64,000 nt of DNA from Lactuca virosa (GCA_928212115.1 CAKMRJ010005745.1:75207776-75271775); one strand, 5' to 3'; numbered from the stretch's first letter, positions 44,610 to 56,363 are shown. The notes: a model not told the origin generated them from the letters alone. A program made the numbers and translations.

Positions 44610-45897
44610 CTATGGTGTCCTGGGAGGTGTCAATTGTGAGACAACCCCACATTCCCTAAGATAGTCGAGGAACTTTGTACTAAGATACTCACCACCACGA
44701 TCGGATCGAAGCATCTTAATGTTCCTGCCCAATTGATTCTCTACTTCCTGTTTAAACTCTTTAAACCTTTCGAAAGTCTCTGACTTATGCTTGATTAAGT
44801 AGACATATCCATATCTACTAAAATCATCCGTAAAAGTCACATAATAACGATTAGCATCCCTTGTGGCAGTTTTGAAGGGTCCACACACATCTGTGTGTAC
44901 TAGATCCAACAAACCTTCACCCCTAGCACAAGAACCTGTGAAGGGTGACTTTGTCATTTTTCCAAGTAAGCATGATTCACAACTATCATCTGACTTTAGG
45001 TCAAATGACTCCAAGACTCCATCCTTTTGGAGTTGGCCTATGTGTTTCTTGCTTACATGTCCAAGACGACAATGCCATAATGATGCTTTATCCAAGTTAT
45101 TATCATTAGTAGAATCAATACACAACACATTATTTCCTAAGTTATCTACAACAGACACAGCTTCATACACACCATCACAAGGTAATGCTTTAAAATAAAA
45201 CACATTATTATAGAAAGCATTTACTCCACCAACTTCATTATCAAAAGAAAAGGTAAAACCTTGTTTGTACAAAGCATGAAAGGAAATAACATTTCTTGCC
45301 ATTTCAGGCGAATAACAACATTTATTCAAATCTAAAGTAAACCCACTACTTAGCAACAAAGTATAAACTCCAATCTTGGTGACAGGTGAAACTTTCCTAT
45401 TCCCCATGATCAAGTTTATCTTTCCATGCTCCACATTCTCACTTCTTCTTAGTCCCTGCAAATCAGAACAAATATGAATACCACAACCGGTATCAAGGAC
45501 CCAAGAGTTAGAATAAGGTGAGTTATTAGATAATATAGTGTAAATACCTGCATGGTTGGGTTTTACTTTCCCATCCTTCAAATCTTGCTGGTACTTTGGG
45601 CAGTTTCGCTTCCAGTGCGCCTTTTCATGGCAATAGAAGCATTCAGCCTCCTTGGGATCAGAAGAAGGAGTGACGAAACCTTTCTTGGTTCCGCTTGAAG
45701 AGGAGCCATCAAGGGTCTTACCCTTGGTACCCTTCGAAGGGTTCTTCCTCTTCTTCCCTCTACCTTTCCCGATTGCCAGGACAGGTGCGGAGTTTGGAGT
45801 AGGAGTAGGAGTGGTAACAACCGACTTACCTTTGAGACCTGTTTCTGCGGTCTTTAGGAGTCCTTGAAGTTTGCTGAGGGTGACTTCTTTTTTTTTT
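44610..45897 (-). pseudogene. Copia-2 nucleocapsid, protease and integrase core
   Basis: One frame from the A-run at 45888-45897 down to a TAG at 44610-44612. In order: basic linker (KGRGKKRKNPSKG); zinc knuckle CFYCHEKAHWKRNC (CX2CX4HX4C, about 45645-45604); protease with WVLDTGCGIHIC, whose DTG is the catalytic loop (about 45500); GAG-pre-integrase with LWHCRLGHVSKKHIGQLQ and CESCLLGKM (HHCC zinc site). The integrase core follows with LVHTDVCGPF (first aspartate), TFTDDFSRYGYVYLI (second aspartate) and RSDRGGEYLS. The TAG replaces the glutamine after PPRTP, a CAG-to-TAG change. All catalytic residues up to there are kept. The protein would process gag-pol and integrate the DNA. Confidence 0.9.
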
Positions 45898-46452
45898 CAT
45901 GTGATATGTCATGCAGAATTGATCATAACACGATGGTAAGGAGTGCAAAATGATATCTATTGCTAACTACTCGGGGAAGTTCACATTCAGCTTCATTAAA
46001 TGGTCCACATACCTTTGCATTTTCTGCATGTGGCCCGTGATGGGTTCACCATCCTTCATTCGGGTTGTTATCATGGAGGAGATGATTTCATATCGCTCTT
46101 GACGAGCACTTTGATGGTAGCGGTCCATCAAGTCCTGGTGCATCTCAAAAGGATAGTAGTCCTCATAGGACTTTTGGAGCTCGGCTGTCATGGTGGCCAT
46201 CATGATGCATGCCACTTTGGTAGCATCTCTTTCATGTGCCTCATATTCAACAAGCTCTTTAGGAGTAGCAGTTTGCTCGAGTACCGTAAGCTCCTTGTCG
46301 AGAACATATTCTTTGTTCTCATACCAAGTGACCATCCTGATGTTTCTGATCCTCTGTAAGTTGGATCCATCAAAGATGACTCTCCCACAATGGTTCATGA
46401 GAGAGAAGGAGCCGGTAGGGTTTGAGCCAGAAGCAACATTGTTGGAAGACAT
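45898..46452 (-). pseudogene. Copia-2 gag
   Basis: It starts ATG at 46452-46450, just after the leader; a nominal upstream start at 46512 is less likely because Copia-3 and Copia-2 agree only from MS-SNN onward. It is a UBN2-type Copia gag with FDGSN, KEYVLDKELT, ERDATKVACIMMATMTAELQ, PFEMHQDLMDRYHQSARQER and HMQKMQRYVDHLMKLNVNFP. A TAG at 45967-45969 interrupts it where Copia-3 has glutamate; the frame then continues to the A-run at 45888-45897, where one extra A shifts it against the nucleocapsid. Expected role: particle protein. Confidence 0.88.
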
Positions 46453-47247
46453 CTGAAAAGAAGAAAACAAGTTTAGTTTAGATATAGAGATAGTCCTTAA
46501 TAAAACACCCAAATGTAATATTAAGGCTAGGATCCAATCACAATATATTATAACTTAGAAGAGGGATGTTGTAATCCAAGCTATAACATAATTGAAAGGT
46601 AGGTGAATGACGATTCACCAATTTCCACCGTGAAAACGAAATATGGTTTATTAGGTTTTATTTGGTTTTAGAAACTCCTAAATTCTTTTGAGATTCATTG
46701 AACTTTTCAATGGCATGTTTCAATCTCGAGTGTGCCCTTCATGTTTTGTGACTGGGATACCGAGGATCACAAAACAAGGTGTGAAGTAACCATGCAAATT
46801 ACTTGGTACCCTTAATGTTTTTCACTTAATCGATGTGCCGGTAAACCACACGCGCTCCACCGACCTATGAAAAACCTTAAGTCACCCTTTGCCTACCTTG
46901 TTAAGTCCAAGTTAGTGTGCCGGTAAACCACACACGCTCCACCAACGACTTAAACAAAGTGCAAAGTGTAATTTCATGGATTAGCACCTTATTCACATTT
47001 TCCTAAAGTAACTAAGATTGGGAATTTATAAAAACATTTAGTTACTTTATAATAATCATTATACTTTTAATGAGAATTTTAAGTCATTGTCCTACCCGTT
47101 CGGCTAACGACCCTCCACCAGTCAAGGAAGCGGTGGGTGAGAGTGGACACCCATTAAGCTGCCATTTTATAGGCAACAACCTTATACCCCCCTTATAGAC
47201 CGGCTTCGTGAATGAGGCCTACTTGCGGTAAAACGACTTGATCTTAT

Positions 47248-47305
<58 letters not shown>

Positions 47306-47917
47306 CTTATAATATTATAAAGTATAAGGGTTGAATTTTAACTTTTAAAATTCTAAGGATTGGAACTAAAGTTTACTAGGTGACTTTACATGTTCCAAAA
47401 CTTGAGGGCAAGTTTTGTAACTTTACAAAGACCTTTCAATTCATAACTTATGAGATTAATTGGTTCATTAAAATGAGTGACTCTTCATTTTATGTAACCT
47501 ACCTATGTGGTTTCTTTAATGGACATTAAAAGATAAAACTTTTGGTAATCCATAACTTGAGGACAAATTATGGATTCCATTAAAACACATAATGATCAAG
47601 AATTAAAACTAGCAAGAAGTTACAAATAATTTCTATGATCATCTAAACTCATAAGAACATGAATATGAATATCAAAATTTCAAGAACACATAAAATCATG
47701 GAATTTTGATATTAGCCTTTGTAAATGGATTAGAATAACCATTACACCATCTAAAACAAGTTTAATAACACCAAAACAGTTTAGGGTAATGTTTCTAGTC
47801 CATTTCCAGCAGCAAAAGTCGAAAATCTGCATTCTGAGGCTCCTACTCGTCGAAAATCGACTTTTTTCACTATTTTGCATCAAGTATCAAACAAACAAGC
47901 CTAGGCTCTGATACCAC
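46453..47917 (-). other. Copia-2 leader and primer-binding site
   Basis: 1.46 kb without an ORF. It holds the duplicated TGTGCCGGTAAACCACACGC block (46834 and 46915, 81 bp apart), a (CA)n(TA)n tract (47250-47301) and the primer-binding site (47904-47917). A short ACTCGTCGA word near 47848 is shared with Copia-3. Confidence 0.8.
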
Positions 47918-48692
47918 TGATGGGTTTTGAGCATTCTAACACCCCTAAGTGTACATGCAACCCTAGAAAACCCTGGATCTATGTTTGTCTAAAATACATG
48001 AAAAATATGATTTCCAAGGTTCATAATCATATCTAGCATACATGGGGAACTTTTAAACTAAAAGATGGCTAGAATTACATACCTTGTAGTTGATTTGATT
48101 CCTTGAAAAGCTTGAGAGCCTAGCACCCCAAGTGTGATGCCTCAAATGCTTCACACAACACCAAATGCTTTGGAATAACTTTGAGAATGTATAACACTTG
48201 TATAAATTGGCCTAGCCCTCTTGCAACCACTTGTGTAGCCGATTTTGGTAGATGACATGTTCTTTATATAGTGTGTCACATCTAGGGTTACACCATGTAA
48301 ACCCTAACGTGACATGACTCTTCATTTCCATGACCCATGGGTTTGTAACTCCCATGGAGCATCCATGCAGCATCTCATGGGTTTTACCCAACTTGATAAT
48401 CCATGGAGCCTTTTAGCCCACTATATAAGTTATGGATGATTTACATAATCAACCCATATATTTAATTAGTTATCTTTTGATCACTTAATTAATTCCAAAT
48501 TAATCTTTGATCAATACTAATTAAATAATACTATTAATATGTTAGAACTTATAATATATTAATAAACCACAAGTGTTATTTCTCTCATTTAGTTTATCCA
48601 AATGCATGATGTCATGCAACCCAAATGGATCATGTCGGGTCGGGTCAAGTACATACCAGATATAGTTATGGACTTAGACACCTTATCCAACA
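47918..48692 (-). repeat. 5' LTR of Copia-2
   Basis: TGATGGGTTTTGAG...TTATCCAACA on the plus strand, 775 bp, with a TATA box at about 48263-48270 (minus strand). Confidence 0.9.
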
Positions 48693-48774
48693 TATATAAC
48701 TTTCGAGTATAACTTTGGGTCTATCACACCATATAGTATAAATAGAACTCCGAAGTATAACTCACAAGTTACAT

Positions 48775-48835
<61 letters not shown>

Positions 48836-49902
48836 CTCTAGTATATATTAGTATACTTCTATAATACTAACATGCTAACAAGTTTAACATAGTTGTGTGA
48901 TTTCAAAATATCATATATACTTTAGGTATATAGGAGACAAAAACAACTATATTCCGGTTAATATAACTATATATGTTGATACGAACATACTATTATATAG
49001 ACATGATAATAACGTATATACAATATTTAGCATGCGTTTTCCCCCGAAAACATTAGAAAGTGGGGCCGTAAAACTCACCTTAATAGCGTGATTTTTTGTA
49101 ATCTAAGCAGAAACGGTCAGCGCACGAGGTCGTCGGAGCTCGGGATGCAAGAGGGCTTCAGCAAAGGAGAGAGGAGAAAGGGAAATGGTGGTAAGGAAGT
49201 GTCAAGGTCGGACCTGTTATTTATAGGAAGGATTTTGGACCCTCACAACGTGAGAAACTCATTGTTCACGTCGTGAGTTTGGAACTTATCTCTTCGTAGA
49301 CTTGCCATCCGTCTTCTAGCTTCCGAAGGTGGCCATATGACTACTCACGTCGTGAAAAACTCCTTGTTCACGTCGTGAGTTTGGATATTATCACTTTATA
49401 GCCTCGTCACGCACCTTCTAGATCCAAAATGTGGCAAAATGACTCCTCATGTCGTGAACATCTATGCTCACCTCGTGAGTTCAGTCAGATTAGGGTTTCT
49501 GACAACTTTATATTCGGAAGGTCGTAACTTTTGCATACGAACTCCGTTTTTGGCGTTCTTTATATGCACGCGTAGGTATTTACGAGTAATACAACTCTAT
49601 TTTAGACTCCAATAGCTAATTCTAAGTCTATTTTAAATTCATCTTATTATAGATATTTATAGTGTTCGGTTTATCATAACTTCTTCACGCGAAGTCAGAT
49701 TTAGATGTTCTCTATATTTTTGGAATCGTATGGACGTATACTTTGATTTATACTATAAATTATGTATGAAAGTTAATATTTATATTAGAATTATCATGAA
49801 ATACATAGTAAGTTTATCACATTACTAGTTTAACAAAATCACATTACATGATTGGCATAATCACATGTGATTGTTATTGACTTAATTTTGACTAGTGTTA
49901 CA
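48693..49902 (-). repeat. Gypsy-B 5' LTR, part after Copia-2
   Basis: Continues the LTR from 40794 after the TATAT duplication and ends ...GTGTTACA at 49902. It repeats the order of the 3' LTR: (CA)n(TA)n at 48776-48832, donor GTGAGT at 49073-49078 (minus), TATA at 49217-49225, phrase repeats 49242-49485, and U3 modules near 49520 and 49676. Confidence 0.9.
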
Positions 49903-49975
49903 CAAATGGACCATGCTACTATCTGGTCAAGTACATACCAATTATAGTTATGGACTTAGACACCTAATCTAAAAA
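49903..49975 (-). repeat. Copia-3 3' LTR, remaining part
   Basis: Begins with the CAAAT duplicate of the Gypsy-B target and ends CTAATCTAAAA next to the polypurine tract. The intact LTR ends CTAATCCAACA, so the terminal TG (minus sense) has mutated. Confidence 0.8.
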
Positions 49976-50841
49976 GTCTCCCACTTGGATAAGTCTAATA
50001 ACTATAACTGCTAATGTAAGTTAAAATCCGATTAGCAATCGTAGCTCTCAAAAAGCCGCTGTTGAACTCTGACGCGTCCATTAGATAAGGGATCATATAA
50101 TCCTCTGTTCTACAAGATATCGTGTGGACAAAGACATGGAATAAAGTCATACTCATTGTCTAACAGTTTGTTTCCCGATTTTCGATTTATTTGACATAGA
50201 ACTTAATTGAACACATCAATGGAGTTCTGACCGGCCCCGACACATAAGTCAAAATAAAATCACCGAGGGGCCCAAGATATCGCTTTTAATCCTCTTAGGA
50301 TAAAAGGAACAGATAAACTTCGACTTATATGTTTGTACAAACTATTTGTTGAATCATACACAACAGCGCATTTTATAACATCGAGTTACTGATGCGTTTT
50401 CGCACTATCAATGTACAACCAACTCTTAATCGCCAACTCATATATCTTGGTTTGAAGACTATACGATATTATCGTCTCACAATCACCCGTGATAAATTCA
50501 ATGAAGTGATTCATGTGAGTGTGGGTTTAATCCAATACTCAAATCTTATTTCAAGAGCACTCATGAATGTTTGTAGCAATCTTTTTTTATGTCTAACACC
50601 TTAGACAATCTTACAAAAACCCATTCATGACAGTCTGCTTTCATAACCTACTTCTAAAGTATGATCGACTGTGGATAGTTTGAATAATCTTATTATTCTG
50701 GAAGTCAAAACATGCAAAATGAAACAATAGTAAATAATTGACATAAGACAATAACTTTACTTATAAATAAAAAAACTCCATTTATTCAGTCATCAAATGT
50801 CAACTACACATTTTAGCTATTACAAGTTTCTAAATGTCTAT
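49976..50841 (-). other. Copia-3 polypurine tract and 3' non-coding region
   Basis: Collinear with 41560-42402 of Copia-2. No ORF of note; the plus-strand frame at 50392-50604 is a chance opening. Confidence 0.75.
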
Positions 50842-51707
50842 CTAATCATTGAAACTAATATCGTCCTTCAGCCCGATACTTCTAGCGTGCTGCAAGTGCT
50901 TAACCCTACTCAGTCCCTTCGTAAGAGGATCTATTGGGTTTTCTTCTGACGATACCCTCTTCACCACGAGGAGTCCCTCTTCTACTTGATGTCTAATGAA
51001 GTGATATTTTCTGTTGATGTGCCTGGATCTGCCATGATCTCTTGGTTCCTTGGATAAGGCGACTGCACTCTCGCTATCATAGAAAATCTCCATTGGCTCC
51101 TTTACAGCTGGTACAACTCCAAGGTCTCTGATGAAGTTCTTTAGCCATATCGCCTCCTTCGATGCTTCACCTGTTTGGAACTTTTTCAAGTTATTGCTCC
51201 TCCATTTAGGGTAAATATCCAGCCCGACTGAGAGCAGAAATTATCTATTTCGGTCTGAAAGCTGGCATCACTATACCCTGTCACTCTCAAGTCATCACTC
51301 CTACCGAGGGTAAGAATCCAGTCCTTAGTCCTCCACAGGTACTTGAGAATGTTCTTTACCACAGTCCAGTGAGCTTTACCAGGATTCCCTTGATATATGC
51401 TAACCGTGCTTAACACAAAGGCTACATCATGGCGAGTACATGTCATAGCATACATGATCGATCCAACTGCAGAAACATATGCTATTCGACTCATTTATGC
51501 TATCTCAGCATCGGTACTCGGACTCTGTGTCTTACTCAGTTTGGCATTGCTCTGGATAGGTAATTCTCCTCTCTTGGAATTTTCCATGCTGAAACGTTTC
51601 AACACTTTGTCCAAGTAGGTACTTTGACTAAGTCCTATTAGTCTTTTACTCCTGTTTCTCAATATCCTTATCCTTAGAATATAGGCAGCTTCCCCAAGGT
51701 CCGTCAT
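50842..51707 (-). pseudogene. Copia-3 connection and RNase H, broken
   Basis: Three open pieces (51495-51707, 51186-51494 and 50842-51189) cover the same region as 42403-43305 of Copia-2. SRIAYVSAVGSIMYAMTCTR and GYSDASFQTEIDN are kept. The segment that should hold the VADSTCESEYIAAS block is deleted at about 51180, so the RNase H glutamate is missing. The end (SRHINRKYHFIRHQVEEG, NPIDPLTKGL) is present. The domain cannot be functional. Confidence 0.85.
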
Positions 51708-52451
51708 AGCAAAACACTTCCCAAGCTAGGACTTAACCTCCTGCAAGGTTGGAAAGTCATTTCCTATGAGTAGTATGTCATCTACATAAAACACCAGAAA
51801 GCTAACTATACTCCCACTAGCTTTGACATATACACAGGACTCATCCTCGCTTCTTGAGAAACCAAAATATTTGACTTTCTCATCGAAACAGAGATTCCAT
51901 CTATGAGGTGCTTGTTTTAATCCATAAATGGATTTCTCAAGCTTACACACTCTATTAGGGTACTTCGCATCGACAAAACCCTCTGGCTGATTCATGTAAA
52001 CATCTTCAGCCAATTTCCCATTAAGGAAAGCGGTTTTGACATCCATTTGCCATATTTCATAATCATGAAATGCAGCTATGGCTAGCATAACCCTTATAGA
52101 TTTAATTTTGGCCACTGGTAAGAAGGTATCGTCATAATCAACTCCAGGAGTCTGAGTAAATCCGTTCGCAACCAACCGTGCCTTATATGTGTGTACTTTC
52201 CCATCCATGTCGGTCTTTTTCTTGAAGATCCATTTGCACCCGACCGGCTTACGATCTGGTACATTATCAACCAAGTTCCAAACATGATTATCATACATGG
52301 ACTGAATCTCGTTGTCCATTGCCTCTTTCCATTTAGCAGACTCGGGGTCTGCCATGGCTTCCTTGTAGTTGTTAGGTTCATCCAAATTTACCATTGTACT
52401 ATCACTGATAAATGTACCACCTTTAGCTGTTATATGAAAACCATATAACAC
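51708..52451 (-). pseudogene. Copia-3 reverse transcriptase
   Basis: A 241-codon open piece (51726-52451) carries WKEAMDNEIQSMYDNHVWNL, VGCKWIFKKKTDMDGKVHTY, GVDYDDTFLPVAKIKSIRV, IWQMDVKTAFLNGKLAEDVY, SIYGLKQAPHRW and FYVDDILLIGND. The catalytic YVDD (about 51785) is intact. It ends with a TAG after EVKS, where Copia-2 reads WLGK, a TGG-to-TAG change. It is close to the Copia-2 protein but more damaged around it. Confidence 0.85.
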
Positions 52452-53512
52452 AGGTGGAACACTGACTCTACTGGAACGTCTCAGAGGTATGGACTCGTCA
52501 ATTGGTTCAACAGGAGTTTACTCCTCCGGTTGAGCACTAGTGTTTAAGGTTCCTTCATCACTTAACTCTTGAATCTATTCAAGGTCAATTTGCCTCCCAG
52601 TAGCCTCTTGGCATATGAGTTCTCTCTCGTGGAAAACCCCTCTCCTCGCGATGAAGACAACATTGTCACTCGGTCAATAGAAGAGATATCCAAAGGATTT
52701 CTGTGGGTGGCCGATGAAAATACATCACTCACTATGAGGTTCGAGTTTTTCGTGAGTCTCTCGTCTTACGAAAGCCTCGAAACCCCAAACCTTGATGTGT
52801 GCTAACGAGGGAACCTTCCCTTTCCATATCTCGTGAGGTGTTTTGGCAACCTTTTTAGTTGGGACTAAATTAAGGATATGGGCGGCAGTCTCTAAGGCAT
52901 ATCCCCAGAATGATATAGGTAACGAAGCTTGACTCATCATGGAACGAACCATGTCTAACAAGGTTCGATTACGCCTCTTATCCACACCATTAAGCTGTGG
53001 TGTCCTAGGTGACGTCAATTGAGAACAATTCCACATTCTTAAGATAGTCAGGATAGTCTAGGAACTCGATACTAAGTCTCACCACCTCGATCGGATCGGA
53101 GCATCTTTATCTTCCTGCCCAAATGATTCTCCACTTCTTGCTTAAACTCTTTTAACTTTTCAAAGGTTTCTGACTTATGCTTGATTAAGTAGATATAGCC
53201 ATATCTGCTATAATCATCAGTAAAAGTCACATAGAAGCGGTTAGCATCCCTTGTGGCGGTTCTGAAGGGTCTACATACATCGGTGTGTATGAGATCCAAC
53301 AAACCTTCACCCCTTGCACAAGAACCAGTGAAGGGTGACTTGGTTATCTTTCCAAGCAAACAAGATTCACATGTGTCATCTGACTTTAAGTCAAATGACT
53401 CCAACACTCCATCCTCTTGGATTTGGGCTATGCGCTTCTTGTTAACATCTCCAATACGACAATGCCATAAGCATGCTTTATCTAAACCATTGGACGAATC
53501 CATGTGCAACAC
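52452..53512 (-). pseudogene. Copia-3 integrase and linker, broken
   Basis: 53072-53512 carries LWHCRIGDVNKKRIAQIQ (the second zinc-site histidine has become aspartate: GD for GH), CESCLLGKI, LIHTDVCRPF (first aspartate), TFTDDYSRYGYIYLI (second aspartate) and RSDRGG. A small duplication/frameshift follows at about 53045-53065. 52725-53036 then carries RNRTLLDMVRSMMSQASLPI, SFWGYALETAAHILN and KVPSLAHIKVWGFEAFVRR. The catalytic glutamate position reads K (VDKRRNRT instead of VAERRNRT). The stretch 52452-52724 is the linker, with stops. Confidence 0.85.
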
Positions 53513-53997
53513 ATTATTTCCTAAGTTATCTATACCATCACAGTTTCATATATACCAATACAAGGCAATGCTTCAAAATAAAATGCACCATATATAAAGC
53601 ATTAACTAAACCATTTCATTATTAAAAGAAAGGTAAAACCTGTTTCATACAAACCATGAAAGGAAATAATATTTCTCGCCATATCAGACGAGTAGCAACA
53701 ATTATTCAAATATAATTTTAATCCACTACTAAGCAATAAAGAATAAACTTCAATCTTGGTGACACACGACTTTTTCCTATTCCCCATGATCAAGTTCATC
53801 TTCCCGTGCTCCACATCCCTACTTCTTTTTAGGCCCTGCAAATCAGAATCAAGGACCCAAGAATTAGCATGTGATGAGTTATTAGACAGAATAATGTAAA
53901 TACCTGCAAAGGAGGGCTTGATCTTCCCATCTTTTATGTCCTGCAAGTATTTGGGGCAGCTTCGTTTCCAGTGCCCTTTTTCATGACAATGGAACAC
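53513..53997 (-). pseudogene. Copia-3 nucleocapsid end and protease without active site
   Basis: The piece 53602-53997 begins in the zinc knuckle (CHEKGHWKRSC) and reads on into the protease. Where Copia-2 has WVLDTGCGIHIC followed by SDLQGL, Copia-3 has WVLDSDLQGL: about eight codons, including the DTG catalytic loop, are deleted in frame near 53850. The rest of the domain (MNLIMGNRKKSCVTKIEV, SSDMARNIISFH) is preserved. Frame damage follows near 53600. Confidence 0.85.
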
Positions 53998-54803
53998 TTG
54001 GCTTCCTTTGGATTGGAAGAGGGTTTAGCAGAACCAACTTTGGTCCCACTAGAGGAGGATCCATCATGGAAATTTCCCTTGTGGCTCTTGGAAGGGAGCT
54101 TCCTCTTCTTTCCCTTCCCATGTCCAATTGCCAAGACAGGGACAGTAGCAGTAGGAGTAGGTACGGCAAATTTACCTTTCAAACTGCTTTCAACAGTTCT
54201 CAAGAGACCTTGAAGCTTGCTTAGAGTGACCTCCTCCTTGTTCATATGATAGGTCATACGAAACTGATTATAACAAGGAGGAAAAGAGTGTAGGATAATG
54301 TCAATGGCCAACTCTTCATCGAAGTTAACATTCAACTTCAGCAAGTGGTCAACAAATATTTGCATCTTTTGCAAGTGGTTCGTGATGGACTCTCCATCCT
54401 TCATTTTAGTAGTGATCATGGAGGCAATGATCTCATACCACTCCTGCCGAGCACTTTGATGGTACTTTTCCATCAAATCTTGGTGCATTTCATAAGGCCA
54501 AAAGTCCTCATAGGACTTCTGAAGCTCAGCAGTCATGGTAACGATCATTATACACGACACCTTGGTCGCGTCCCTCTCATGAGTCTTATACTCAGCAATC
54601 TAGTCAGGAGTAGCAGTGTTTTCAACAATCTCCTTTAGCTATTTGTCAAGGACGTATTCTTTGTCCTCGTAGCGGATGACCATGCGGATGTTTCGAATCC
54701 AATCATTGAAATTTGATCCATCGAAAATGACCCTCCCACATAAGTTAATGAGGGAGAAAGAGACGGAGGGAATTGGGTTGGAAGCATTGTTTGAAGTAGA
54801 CAT
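53934..54803 (-). pseudogene. Copia-3 gag
   Basis: The start is at 54803 (MSTSNNAS), directly after the leader. Two in-frame stops occur near 54640 and 54600. A long open piece follows (53934-54560) with MIVTMTAELQKSYEDFWPYE, QDLMEKYHQSARQEWYEIIA, HLQKMQIFVDHLLKLNVNFD and MTYHMNKEEVTLSKLQGLLR, then a basic stretch before the knuckle. Here the A-run of Copia-2 reads as normal codons (NKEEV), which shows that the Copia-2 shift is a later change. Confidence 0.85.
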
Positions 54804-56363
54804 CTGAAAAGAAAGACAAAGTTTGATTACATAATAATCCTTGATATATCACCCAAATGAAATATTAAGGCTAGGACCCAACACAGTGTTCTACAATTCG
54901 GAAGAGGGATGCCGTAATCCAATTGTAAAATATTTGAAGGTAGGTAAATGACGATTTACCAATTTCCACCATGAAAAACGAAATTGAAGATTAAGTTTTA
55001 AATGAATTGAAATTCCTAGATTCTTTTGAGATCCACCGAACCTTTTCAATGACATGTTTAAATCTCGATTATCCCCTTCAAGTTTGTGACTGGGATACCG
55101 AGGATCACAAACATGGTGTGAATAACCATGCAAACATGCTTGGTACTCTTGATGTTACAAATCACTTGAATAATGTGCCAGTTAACCACACACGCTGATC
55201 CATGATTAACATTAAGCTACCCTTTGCTACTCTTGCCAGTCCCAAATTAGTGTGTCGGTTAACCACACACGCTCCACTAACGACTTAGCAAGGTGCAAAG
55301 TGCAATTTCCATGGAATAGCACCATTTTCACATTTTTCCTAAAGAAACTAAGATTAGGAATTTATAAAAGTTTAGTTACTTTAATAATTATCATTATACT
55401 TATTAATGAGAATTAATGTCCTATCCTACCCGTTCGGCTAACGACCATCCACCAGTCAAGGAAGCGGTGGGTGAGAGTGGACACCCATTAAACCACCATT
55501 TTATAGGTAGTAACCTTATACCCCCTTATAGATCGGCTTCGTGAATGAGGCCTACTAACAGTAAGAATGACTTGTCTTATACATATATAAGTATTAAACT
55601 TTAATATTATAATAGTATAGGGTTGAATTTTAAACGTTTAAAATTATAGGGATTGGAGTTAAAGTTTCATAAATGAGACTTCTCAAATTCCAAAACTTGA
55701 GAGCAAGTTTTGAAACTTTTCAAACCTCTTGAGTTGTAGAATTTATGTTATTTAAATGTGACTTTCCAAGTTCCATAACTTGAGGACAAGTTATGTAACT
55801 CTTCAAGACTTTTGGAATTCTATAACTTAAAGTTTTAATGTTTCATGAATGAGACTTTTCACATTTCATAACCTGAGGACAAGTTATGAAACTCTTCATG
55901 AACCATCTAGATCAAATTTAACTAACACAATTAATCATATAATTTATCATCTAACAATTTGACCTAATACTAATCATATAGCAATATAGTTTCAAAATTC
56001 ACAAATAATTAGTTTTTCATAAAATCAAGAAATTATCTTAAAATTTGAAAATCATCATGTTATTGGATGAGGATAATCATTACCATATCATTAAAAATCG
56101 AATTTTATGAACCAAAACAGTTTGTGGTAATGATCCTAATCCAAAACAGGTCAAAAACTCAAAAATTCTGCTCACAGACGATCCAACTCGTCGAGTGCAC
56201 TTATGAACTCGACGAGTTCATCTTCATAAGGCAGTTACTCGTCGAGTTCATTGATGGACTCGTCGAGTAGGCCCTGGCAAAATCCAGAATTGTCATTTTT
56301 CAGCTTTTGAAAAACACATAATTGCATCATTATAATAGAAAAAACCCATGTCTCTGATACCAG
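54804..56363 (-). other. Copia-3 leader with primer-binding site and CTCGTCGAG repeats
   Basis: 1.56 kb, non-coding. It carries the paired ACCACACACGCT block (about 55185 and 55263), several repeats of an AACTTGAGGACAAGTTATG word (55690-55890), and CTCGTCGAG-type repeats (56186-56268). The primer-binding site TGGTATCAGAGA is at 56351-56362. Confidence 0.75.

Larger units (their letters stand above)
40795..48692 (-). mobile_element. Copia-2, youngest Copia element, nearly complete
   Basis: 7898 bp with LTRs 40795-41559 (765 bp) and 47918-48692 (775 bp), which differ by an 11-bp insertion near 48365 and a few substitutions. The target duplication TATAT is perfect (40790-40794 and 48693-48697). 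The primer-binding site (47904-47917) reads GTGGTATCAGAGCC, and the polypurine tract is AAGTGGGAGAC (41560-41570). All Copia domains are present in order. Damage is limited to two TAG stops, an A-run frameshift and two or three single-base frameshifts. LTR similarity and the perfect duplication make it the last insertion of the tower. Confidence 0.95.
35977..49902 (-). mobile_element. Gypsy-B, gag-only (TR-GAG-like) element, split by Copia-2
   Basis: Its LTRs are 35977-38066 (2090 bp) and 39891-49902 (2114 bp without Copia-2). They begin TGTAACACTAG and end GGGTGTGACA on the minus strand. The target duplication CAAAT is perfect (35972-35976 and 49903-49907). The polypurine tract is 38067-38076 and the primer-binding site 39877-39890. 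The internal region is only 1824 bp and codes for gag alone; the zinc-knuckle end of gag is about 110 bp from the polypurine tract, leaving no room for pol. This matches the described TR-GAG class of non-autonomous plant elements. Confidence 0.9.

Noticed and set aside
47904..47917. tRNA-like sequence near the primer-binding site
   Set aside because: Only the tRNA-Met 3' complement is present; there is no cloverleaf, so it is a primer-binding site and not a tRNA gene.
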